From Faecalicatena fissicatena (GTDB lineage: Bacteria; Bacillota; Clostridia; Lachnospirales; Lachnospiraceae): a DNA stretch of 14,278 nt. Location of the stretch: positions 1 to 14,278 of the forward strand of contig LDAQ01000045.1 in assembly GCA_001028025.1 (NCBI GenBank), given 5' to 3'. Below, piece by piece: positions 6,492 to 12,385 of the stretch. Every line of letters starts with the position of its first letter. Position 1 is the first letter of the stretch. The notes beneath the pieces were generated by a model. That model was not told where the DNA came from and made no database searches. It worked only from the letters and a program-made list of their open reading frames with translations. A program made the position numbers and the translations under genes.

Positions 6492-7361
6492 CTATGCCAC
6501 TACAATCTGGTACTCCCTTACGAAAGAGGTCTGTCCCTCCAATCTGCTGATTCCCGGCTTTTCGGAGATATCCCCCTCAAATCCATGGTTATCGCAGCGT
6601 CCTACCCACGGCTCCAGACATACAAACGGAGCATCCTTTACGGACCATATGCCAAAGTTCGGAAAATCCTTACAGCAGAGACCCACATATGCGGCCCCGT
6701 CCTTATGGCATATCCACACTTCTTCAATCTGTCCTCCGTCAAATATCAGGGCATCATTGACAAACAGCTCCTCTGTCAGAGGATATGTCTCATGATCCAG
6801 CTTCATCTCAAAGGCCGTATCCAGATTGCCTGTGCCGGATTCCGGATGAATAAGAATATATTCAAGTGATTCTTTTCCCGGGAATCTGAGGCAGTAATCT
6901 TCCTTGCCCTCCTGCCTGTCCGCAAAACGGAATGCGGGATGGCCGCCTATCGTAAAATACATGGTTTCATCGGACGGGTTCTTCACCTTCCACTGTACAT
7001 GCAGCGTCTTTTTTTCCAGCCTGTATGTGATGTACAGCTCAAAATCAAACGGATAGACTTCCTTTGTCTCCTCATTGGAGTGCAGAAGAAAGCTGGCCGT
7101 ATCTGGCGCGGATTTGATACATTTAAATGTGTTGTCCCTGGCGAATCCATGCTGTGATGTGGGGTACTGCAGCCCGTTAATGCGGACTGTGTTCCGGTAG
7201 GTCTTGCCCACGTTCGGGAACAGTACCGGCGAATGACGTTTCCAGTATTGCGGGTCTCCTTCCCAGAGCACTTCTGTCCCCTTCTTCTTATCAAAGATTC
7301 TTGTTACCTCCGCCCCCGCTTCTGCAATTTCCACATAGAGAGATTCATTTTCCAGTTTCAT
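6492..7361 (-). CDS. Aldose 1-epimerase family protein (LacX-like)
   Basis: This is a 289-residue cytosolic beta-sandwich sugar mutarotase-family protein. The catalytic set expected for the family is present: His71 in the HGFARD motif, His141 in GGHPAF and Glu250 in LEPWVGRCD. Length matches LacX/YeaD-type members. These interconvert alpha and beta anomers of a sugar or sugar phosphate; the substrate cannot be read from sequence. The ATG at 7359-7361 has GGAGGAG at good spacing. It starts 37 bp after the cysteine desulfidase stop with no terminator between, so the two are probably co-transcribed, although no pathway links them obviously. Confidence 0.9.
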   Translation of the reverse strand: MKLENESLYVEIAEAGAEVTRIFDKKKGTEVLWEGDPQYWKRHSPVLFPNVGKTYRNTVRINGLQYPTSQHGFARDNTFKCIKSAPDTASFLLHSNEETKEVYPFDFELYITYRLEKKTLHVQWKVKNPSDETMYFTIGGHPAFRFADRQEGKEDYCLRFPGKESLEYILIHPESGTGNLDTAFEMKLDHETYPLTEELFVNDALIFDGGQIEEVWICHKDGAAYVGLCCKDFPNFGIWSVKDAPFVCLEPWVGRCDNHGFEGDISEKPGISRLEGQTSFVREYQIVVA

Positions 7362-7398
7362 ATTATCTGCTCCTCCATTTCCGCTCTGTACCTTTGTT

Positions 7399-8673
7399 TT
7401 ATTCTACCATAATTTTTATAATTTCCTCATTTGTTCCGCGCATGCCTTCTTTTCCCAGGCGCCCTACGTTTTCGATGGTCCTTTCCACGCCTTTTGTGAT
7501 AATTCCATCACCGCCGTAGAACTGCTGTCCATGCATATACATATGGTACCCCAGGATTCCGGCATCAACAGATGCGGCAATCTTAGCCGCGCAGGATGCC
7601 TTAGCCCCGTCACAGACCATGCCAGACACAACCGCCAGTGCATTGACTACTGTATGTGCAATTTCTTTGTATCCGCCCCCGTAAAGATAGGCAATACCTG
7701 CTCCAGCAGCCGCCCCCGCGCTGACTGCCCCGCAGTATGCGGATAACCTGCCGATCCCGGTCTTCTGATGGATCGCAACCAGATTGGACAGCGCCAGCGC
7801 ACGGAACAGCTTTTCCTGATCCACTTTCAGTTCTTTTGCATACTCCAGCACAGGAAGTGAACAGGTTATTCCCTGATTACCACTGCCGGAATTGATAATT
7901 ACCGGAAGCTCACAGCCGTTCATCCGGGCATCTGATCCGGCTGCCGCCATAGCCTTTGCACGGTTCCTGACATCGTTTCCATAAGAATCCAGAATTACGC
8001 TTCCAATGTTCGCACCGTAAACCCCGCGCAGGCCTTCCTCGGCGATCGCAGTATTATAATCGATCTGGCGCTGCAGTATCTCGCGGATATCCTCAACATC
8101 CACTGTCTGCACAAAATCCCATATATCCTCCACAGACAGTATACCACGGTCTGTCAGTCCTTCTTCACTCTCTCCGCGCACCGGAATATCTACCAGGATT
8201 TCTCCGTCCTTATCAATATGCACGATATTGGTGTGGTAGTTTGCAATCCGTACCTGCGCATAGGATTCACCGGCAGAAACAGTTACGATGATATCGAATG
8301 TAATCCCGTTATCTATATGCTCTACCTTGATCTCTTTCTCTTCCAGAAATTCCTGAATCTCCTCGATCTCTTCCTGAGACACTTCGGCGATTACCTCCAG
8401 CTCCTTTTCCGGCCTTCCGGCAATGATCCCGGCAACCGCAGCAGCAGGGATCCCTTTCAAATGATCTGTATTGGGTACTATCACACTCTTTACATTTTTA
8501 ATAATACTGCCGCTTGCCCCGATGTGAACACGTTCCGGCAGACACCCCAGCACTTCTCTCGCCTTAGCAGCCGCATATGCCAGTGCAATCGGCTCCGTAC
8601 ATCCCATCGCCGGAACCAGTTCTTCCCTCAAAATCTCTATATACGCCTGATATTTCTCATCTGTTTTCTTCAT
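7399..8673 (-). CDS. cyuA: L-cysteine desulfidase (CyuA/YhaM family, iron-sulfur)
   Basis: This 424-residue enzyme belongs to the family that breaks L-cysteine into pyruvate, ammonia and sulfide with a [4Fe-4S] cluster. Cys25 (GCTEP) corresponds to the proposed catalytic cysteine. Cys314, Cys354 and Cys361 have the 40- and 7-residue spacing of the cluster ligands in the Methanocaldococcus enzyme. Asn- and Gly-rich stretches (NSGSGNQG at 261-268) match the serine dehydratase alpha-like fold. Length is normal. The ATG is preceded by AAGGAG at 7 nt spacing, and a plausible promoter lies about 50 bp upstream. It probably works in cysteine catabolism or detoxification in an anaerobe. Some homologues are annotated only as UPF0597 or serine dehydratase-like, but the cysteine pattern favours the desulfidase. 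Confidence 0.92.
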   Translation of the reverse strand: MKKTDEKYQAYIEILREELVPAMGCTEPIALAYAAAKAREVLGCLPERVHIGASGSIIKNVKSVIVPNTDHLKGIPAAAVAGIIAGRPEKELEVIAEVSQEEIEEIQEFLEEKEIKVEHIDNGITFDIIVTVSAGESYAQVRIANYHTNIVHIDKDGEILVDIPVRGESEEGLTDRGILSVEDIWDFVQTVDVEDIREILQRQIDYNTAIAEEGLRGVYGANIGSVILDSYGNDVRNRAKAMAAAGSDARMNGCELPVIINSGSGNQGITCSLPVLEYAKELKVDQEKLFRALALSNLVAIHQKTGIGRLSAYCGAVSAGAAAGAGIAYLYGGGYKEIAHTVVNALAVVSGMVCDGAKASCAAKIAASVDAGILGYHMYMHGQQFYGGDGIITKGVERTIENVGRLGKEGMRGTNEEIIKIMVE

Positions 8674-8725
8674 TACATTCTCCTTCCAAACTCCACCGGC
8701 ATTTCATGTCCGATTCACTATTACA

Positions 8726-8754
8726 AATGTACACTATTCTGGAAGAAAGTGCAA
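8726..8754 (-). promoter_or_regulatory. Candidate promoter of the cysteine desulfidase gene
   Basis: On the minus strand TTGCAC (8749-8754) and TACATT (8726-8731) are 17 bp apart. The -35 box is good and the -10 box moderate. The leader to the start codon is about 50 nt. I saw no T-box or other recognisable riboswitch in 8674-8880. Confidence 0.45.
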
Positions 8755-8880
8755 GAACCAGGAAGCCAAATTTGTCCGCAGTCTTCCCGGATGTAAGCGG
8801 CCTCTGCCACTTATGCCGCAGTGTATATCCCCTGCAGCTTGTCTGTGATATCAGGAATGACAACAACTATTCCAAACCGC

Positions 8881-8913
8881 AAAAAATCCCCGGTGTTCTT
8901 ACGGACACCGGGG
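8881..8913 (-). terminator. Terminator of the HPr-like gene
   Basis: CCCCGGTGT and ACACCGGGG (8905-8913 with 8888-8896) form a 9-bp GC-rich stem with an 8-nt loop, followed on the minus strand by an A and six T (8886-8881). It lies about 20 bp after the HPr-like stop codon, a textbook intrinsic terminator. Confidence 0.92.
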
Positions 8914-8931
8914 GGTTATGTTTCCATCTGA

Positions 8932-9174
8932 TTATGCGATCTTTCTGTCTCTGGCATAACTCTGGAGACGATCCAGAAGTTCCTGACATTCATCGCTGTG
9001 AATGACAAGCTCCACGCCGTCAGCCTTACTGATAGCAATAACTCCTAACAATGATTTTGCGTCTACTATATTCTTTCCGCTTTTAAGATCCACGTCGTAT
9101 TCAAACTGATTGACAATATCCACAAACTCAGTAATATCTTCTGGCTGACGAAAACAAATCTTTAATTTATGCAT
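8932..9174 (-). CDS. HPr-like protein lacking the active-site histidine
   Basis: This 80-residue protein matches the HPr fold over its length. The segment VDAKSLLGVIAI (37-48) corresponds to the HPr region around the regulatory serine (here Ser41, followed by LLG). The N-terminal region that should hold the phosphorylated His (GxHARP in classical HPr) reads RQPEDITEF, with no His there. The protein therefore probably cannot carry phosphate from enzyme I in the sugar phosphotransferase system. A regulatory role, as with Crh of Bacillus which also lacks this His, is conceivable through Ser41, but that is inference. AGGAGG lies 8 nt before the ATG. It has its own promoter and terminator and is monocistronic. 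Confidence 0.82.
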   Translation of the reverse strand: MHKLKICFRQPEDITEFVDIVNQFEYDVDLKSGKNIVDAKSLLGVIAISKADGVELVIHSDECQELLDRLQSYARDRKIA

Positions 9175-9214
9175 GTCTTGTTTTCCTCCTTTACTTTGTG
9201 TATATGGTTATTTT

Positions 9215-9230
9215 ATCCAGAATACTGGAT
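9215..9230. promoter_or_regulatory. Palindrome over the HPr-like gene promoter
   Basis: ATCCAG and CTGGAT form a perfect 6-bp inverted repeat with a 4-bp spacer. It covers the proposed -10 box of the HPr-like gene, a position suited to a repressor site. No regulator is identified. Confidence 0.4.
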
Positions 9231-9247
9231 TTTATTCCCATTGTCTA
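9219..9247 (-). promoter_or_regulatory. Candidate promoter of the HPr-like gene
   Basis: On the minus strand TAGACA (9242-9247) and TATTCT (9219-9224) are 17 bp apart, with the palindrome over the -10 box. The leader is about 40 nt. The match is moderate. Confidence 0.45.
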
Positions 9248-9303
9248 GGACTTTATTTGTAAAAATATGTGTCGTTATTTGCAGAATATTATCGAATCGC
9301 AGA

Positions 9304-9320
9304 AAACAAGCTTTAGTCTT
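9304..9320. other. Small hairpin with CTTTAGT loop beside element 2
   Basis: AAG and CTT (9308-9310 with 9318-9320) flank the loop CTTTAGT. On the opposite strand at 218-235, beside element 1, the same loop is flanked by GAG and CTC, with AAC before it in both. The two copies fit the pattern AACRAGCTTTAGTCTY, with one stem pair changed from G-C to A-T. The stem is short and matches this long can occur by chance in 14 kb. Confidence 0.3.
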
Positions 9321-9471
9321 AGAAGAACTTATAGAGCCAGAGGCGCCCAGAAGGGATGAAACTTGATTCTCAAAATCAAGTTTCATTCCGACCTAAGACG
9401 AGAAAGCATCGGCTTTCTCGTTGCATGTCGGATGTTCCCTTCTGGGCGCCTCTGGCTCTATTAGTTCTTCT
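9321..9471. repeat. Multi-branched palindromic element 2
   Basis: The 36-nt arms 9321-9356 and 9436-9471 pair at 35 of 36 positions; the only mismatch is T-T at 9330/9462. The interior holds a 13-bp hairpin (9356-9368 with 9374-9386, loop CTCAA) and a compound hairpin. The latter is TCCGAC/GTCGGA (9387-9392 with 9427-9432) enclosing ACGAGAAAGC/GCTTTCTCGT (9398-9407 with 9412-9421, loop ATCG). The fold is a three-way junction. Flanks GTCTT and TCGTT give no clear target-site duplication. It occupies most of the 373-bp gap 9175-9547, downstream of the lipoprotein gene and upstream of the HPr-like promoter. Such a palindrome is unstable in DNA, so it is recent or maintained. It may be an RNA element, transcription barrier or MITE-like repeat. 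It does not match element 1 in sequence, only in design. Confidence 0.85.
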
Positions 9472-9480
9472 TCGTTAAGC

Positions 9481-9500
9481 GGTCAGGATTTAAACCGACC
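9481..9500. other. Small hairpin after the lipoprotein gene
   Basis: GGTC-a-GG and CC-GACC form about six pairs with one bulged base around an A/T-rich loop. There is no T tail, so it is not a standard terminator. The remaining bases up to 9547 show nothing I recognise. Confidence 0.35.
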
Positions 9501-9547
9501 TTACAGACAGGAAGACTTGGCGCTTACAGTCCGCATGGCGTCCCCTC

Positions 9548-10633
9548 TTACTTACTCTCGTCCGCACTGCTCTCAGACTGCTCTACCTGAACGCACTTGT
9601 CTGCCAGGTACTCTGCTACTTTCTGCTGCAGAATTGTTCTTTTCAGCACATCTTCGCCTACCTGTTCTTTAAATTCATCTACAGTCTCATATCCGGAACC
9701 TTCTGCATATTTTGTAATCTGTTCTTCATACTCTTTGTCGGATGGCTCCAGTTTCTTCTCCTTGGCAATCAGTTCACATGCCAGACTTCTCTGTACTGCC
9801 GTCTGCGCAGCCTCTTTTGCCTGAGTCTTGAAATCTTCTTCGGAAAGTCCCATGTACTGTTCTGCGAAGTCTTTGAACTCCATACCGTATGCTTCTGCCA
9901 TTCCGCTGTAATACTCATTAATAGACTGAATCTGCTCGTCTACCTGGTCTTCCGGGTATTTCTTCACTTCGATCTGACCAAGCAGTGCCTCCATAACTTC
10001 ATTCTGCAGTGTATTTTTTGTACTCTCTTTACTGTTTTCTTGCAGCTGCTTTTTGATTTCTTTTTTGTACTCTTCCACAGTCTTAGACTCTTCGCTGTTC
10101 TCTTTTACCCACTCGTCTGTAAGCTCCGGAACGGTAACTACAGAAATACTGTTCAGTGTGATATTGAAAACAGCTACTTTATCAGACATCTCTGCATTCT
10201 TATAATCAGATGGGAACTGTACTTTAATGTCAAACTTTTCCCCTGTCTTATGTCCTGCGATCTGTTCCTCAAATCCTTTGTAATCCCCGTTGGCCCCAAT
10301 AAAGCTTCCAGATCCCAGTTTCAGGTTTGCGCCTTCGGCTGATCCACCCTCAAACTCCACGCCATCCACGGATCCCTTGTAGTCAATATTGACTGTATCT
10401 CCTTCTTTGGCCGCTCTGTCCGTAATCTCTTCTGATGTGGATTTGGAAGATAGTGTTGAATTAATCGTGGACTCAACGCTTTCATCCGTCACTTCGATCT
10501 GCTCAACCTTGGCAACTTCCAATCCTTCATACTGCTTGATTGTGATATATTCGTTAGAAAGCTCCTTGCTGCATCCTGCCAGTGATGCTGCCATCAGAAC
10601 GCTTAATGCCAATGCCAAAATCTTTTTTTTCAT
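9548..10633 (-). CDS. Secreted FKBP/trigger-factor-like peptidyl-prolyl isomerase lipoprotein
   Basis: This 361-residue lipoprotein has signal peptide 1-20 with lipobox LAGC (Cys21). Residues about 78-164 form an FKBP-type domain with the trigger-factor signature (GDTVNIDYKGSVDGVEFEGG). Residues about 165-345 resemble the helical trigger-factor C-terminal chaperone domain, with a lysine/glutamate-rich coiled region and the family repeat of ...EEYKKEIKKQL. The ribosome-binding N-terminal domain of cytosolic trigger factor is replaced by the signal peptide and a short linker, so it should act outside the membrane, folding exported proteins, rather than on the ribosome. AGGTGA lies 6 nt before the ATG and a consensus-like promoter about 60 bp upstream. 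It may be monocistronic, because no convincing terminator separates it from cls. The family call is firm; clients are unknown. Confidence 0.88.
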   Translation of the reverse strand: MKKKILALALSVLMAASLAGCSKELSNEYITIKQYEGLEVAKVEQIEVTDESVESTINSTLSSKSTSEEITDRAAKEGDTVNIDYKGSVDGVEFEGGSAEGANLKLGSGSFIGANGDYKGFEEQIAGHKTGEKFDIKVQFPSDYKNAEMSDKVAVFNITLNSISVVTVPELTDEWVKENSEESKTVEEYKKEIKKQLQENSKESTKNTLQNEVMEALLGQIEVKKYPEDQVDEQIQSINEYYSGMAEAYGMEFKDFAEQYMGLSEEDFKTQAKEAAQTAVQRSLACELIAKEKKLEPSDKEYEEQITKYAEGSGYETVDEFKEQVGEDVLKRTILQQKVAEYLADKCVQVEQSESSADESK

Positions 10634-10690
10634 TCTTTCACCTCATGTTTTTCCTTATCTCAGGGCAGGCTCATGCCCGCATACCTAAAC

Positions 10691-10719
10691 GTTATATCAC
10701 ATTTTTTCTTCGTTGAAAA
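10691..10719 (-). promoter_or_regulatory. Promoter of the trigger-factor-like lipoprotein gene
   Basis: On the minus strand TTTTCA (10714-10719) and TATAAC (10691-10696) are 17 bp apart. The leader has a GGGCA/TGCCC hairpin (10674-10678 with 10663-10667) of unknown role. Confidence 0.6.
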
Positions 10720-10748
10720 GGTTTTTCATACTTATTTCACTTTTGTTT

Positions 10749-12224
10749 TTATAAAAGAGGTGACAGCAGCCGTGAGAACTGCTCTTTTATGCGGATAATC
10801 AGGCTTCTCTGATCATATACCTTACGGGTAACATGGGTACATTTCGTCATATCATTTTCGAAAGCGCGCTCCATCCGCTGCACAGTCCGTTCACTGTAGA
10901 CGACTGCATTTACCTCAAAATTCAGGCCGAAACTCCGGATGTCCATATTGGCTGTACCCACGCAGGCCACCATGCCATCCACACTCAGTGTTTTGGCGTG
11001 GAGGAACCCGTTATTATACACATAACACTTTGCTCCCGCCGCCACCATGTCGCCGAGATACGAATAGGTTGCCCAGTACACAAACGGATGGTCCGGTTTA
11101 CATGGAACCATGATTCTCACATCAACCCCCGAGCGGCTGGCGATCTTCAGCGCATCGAGTATGGAATCATCCGGTATAAAATACGGGGTCTGCAGGTATA
11201 CGTGATCTTTTGCGCTGTGAATCAGACGAAGATAATTGTCATGGATCGTCTTGGTCTGGGAGTCAGGGCCGCTGGAAATAATCTGGACCGGATCGTGTCC
11301 GTTTCTCACATAGGCCGGTATCTCGAAAAGATGATCCTCCAGGAAAAGATTCTCCCTGGCCGCATAATTCCAGTCCAGCACAAAACGGACTGCCAGGGAT
11401 GTCACGGCAGCCCCTTCTATACAAAGGTGCGTATCACGCCAGTAGCCAAACTTTTTATCCAGGCCGAGATACTCTCTGCCCACGTTAAATCCGCCGACAA
11501 ATCCTACACGGCCGTCAATTACTACAATCTTTCTGTGGTTACGGTAGTTCACACGCAGCTGCAGCTGTCCCAGAAGTGCCGGGAAGAACTCCGCTACCTG
11601 TACGCCCGCTTTTTCCAGGCGCTCCCAGTCTTTGTTATGCATGGTTCTGCATCCCATGCTGTCAAATAGTACCCGGACCTCCACGCCTTCTTTTGCCTTC
11701 TCCGTCAGGACCGGCTCAATCTCCTGCCACAGCTCATCGTTGCGGATGATATAGTACTGCATATGGATATAGCGCTGTGCCTGTTTCATTTCTTCGATCA
11801 ATGCACGGAACTTTTCCTTACCGTCCGTGTATATGCGTACATCGTTATTGTCTGTCAGCACGGACTCGCCGGCCTCCAGATTGTAAAGAATCAGGTCTTT
11901 AAAGCGTGCCATCTCTGGATTGGCAAGCCTGAGCTGTTTTCTATATATCGTTTCCTCCTGCCTCCGTACGGCATATTTTAATTCGCCCTCGATCTCTTTC
12001 GCCTTGAACATTCTGCTTTTATGAAAATCCTGCCCGATTACCAGATAGAGGAAAAAACCAAGAATCGGGATAAAGTAGAGCAGCAGCAGCCATGTCCAGA
12101 CTGTCTGCGGAGATCTGCGTTGAAAGAATATTATGATCAGGGAAAGGAGAATGTTGATGACAGCCAGATTATCCATCACAAAGTTATAAGCTGTCGTCAA
12201 CCCGTTCCATATCGTTTCTGCCAT
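10749..12224 (-). CDS. cls: Cardiolipin synthase (phospholipase D family)
   Basis: This 491-residue membrane enzyme joins two phosphatidylglycerol molecules to make cardiolipin and glycerol. Two N-terminal hydrophobic segments (about residues 20-34 and 41-64) are followed by two phospholipase D catalytic motifs: His230, Lys232 and Asp237 in NHRKIVVIDG with GGFN after, and His409, Lys411 and Asp416 in HAKTLSVDG with GTANMD after. Length is normal for bacterial Cls. I chose the ATG at 12222-12224 because AAGGAG precedes it by about 10 nt; an in-frame ATG at 12258-12260 would add 12 residues but contains that Shine-Dalgarno within its reading frame. Transcription starts near a TATAAT box upstream. 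No terminator is evident after the stop, so some read-through into the lipoprotein gene is likely. Confidence 0.95.
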   Translation of the reverse strand: MAETIWNGLTTAYNFVMDNLAVINILLSLIIIFFQRRSPQTVWTWLLLLYFIPILGFFLYLVIGQDFHKSRMFKAKEIEGELKYAVRRQEETIYRKQLRLANPEMARFKDLILYNLEAGESVLTDNNDVRIYTDGKEKFRALIEEMKQAQRYIHMQYYIIRNDELWQEIEPVLTEKAKEGVEVRVLFDSMGCRTMHNKDWERLEKAGVQVAEFFPALLGQLQLRVNYRNHRKIVVIDGRVGFVGGFNVGREYLGLDKKFGYWRDTHLCIEGAAVTSLAVRFVLDWNYAARENLFLEDHLFEIPAYVRNGHDPVQIISSGPDSQTKTIHDNYLRLIHSAKDHVYLQTPYFIPDDSILDALKIASRSGVDVRIMVPCKPDHPFVYWATYSYLGDMVAAGAKCYVYNNGFLHAKTLSVDGMVACVGTANMDIRSFGLNFEVNAVVYSERTVQRMERAFENDMTKCTHVTRKVYDQRSLIIRIKEQFSRLLSPLL

Positions 12225-12265
12225 ATAATATAAACTCCTTTTTTCATCTGTATGTAACATATTTG

Positions 12266-12294
12266 ATTATACTATTATATCTTGGAAAAAGTAA
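12266..12294 (-). promoter_or_regulatory. Promoter of cls
   Basis: On the minus strand TTACTT (12289-12294) and a perfect TATAAT (12266-12271) are 17 bp apart. The leader is about 35 nt to the chosen start. A second TATAAT lies a few bases upstream. Confidence 0.65.
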
Positions 12295-12385
12295 CCCTAA
12301 AATGTCAGTGTTGATAAATAAAACAATAATGCCGCCAGAATACCTTGTTCTGTGTGCGCAGACAGTTCCTGTTCGAAATATTCCT

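Noticed and set aside
8657..8866. Minus-strand frame of 69 codons upstream of the cysteine desulfidase.
   Set aside because: It overlaps the proposed promoter and start of the desulfidase gene, has no good ribosome binding site and no recognisable features.
8674..8880. T-box or cysteine-responsive leader before the desulfidase.
   Set aside because: The leader from the proposed promoter is only about 50 nt and shows no T-box sequence or antiterminator hairpin.
171..9545. Shared short words such as ACAGTCCG and GGCGCTTAC near both palindromic elements.
   Set aside because: Words of 8-9 nt recur by chance in 14 kb, and their relative order and orientation conflict between the two sites.
10833..11669. 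Plus-strand frame of 278 codons opposite cls.
   Set aside because: The minus-strand frame has two intact phospholipase D motifs. The plus-strand frame is a codon-bias shadow.
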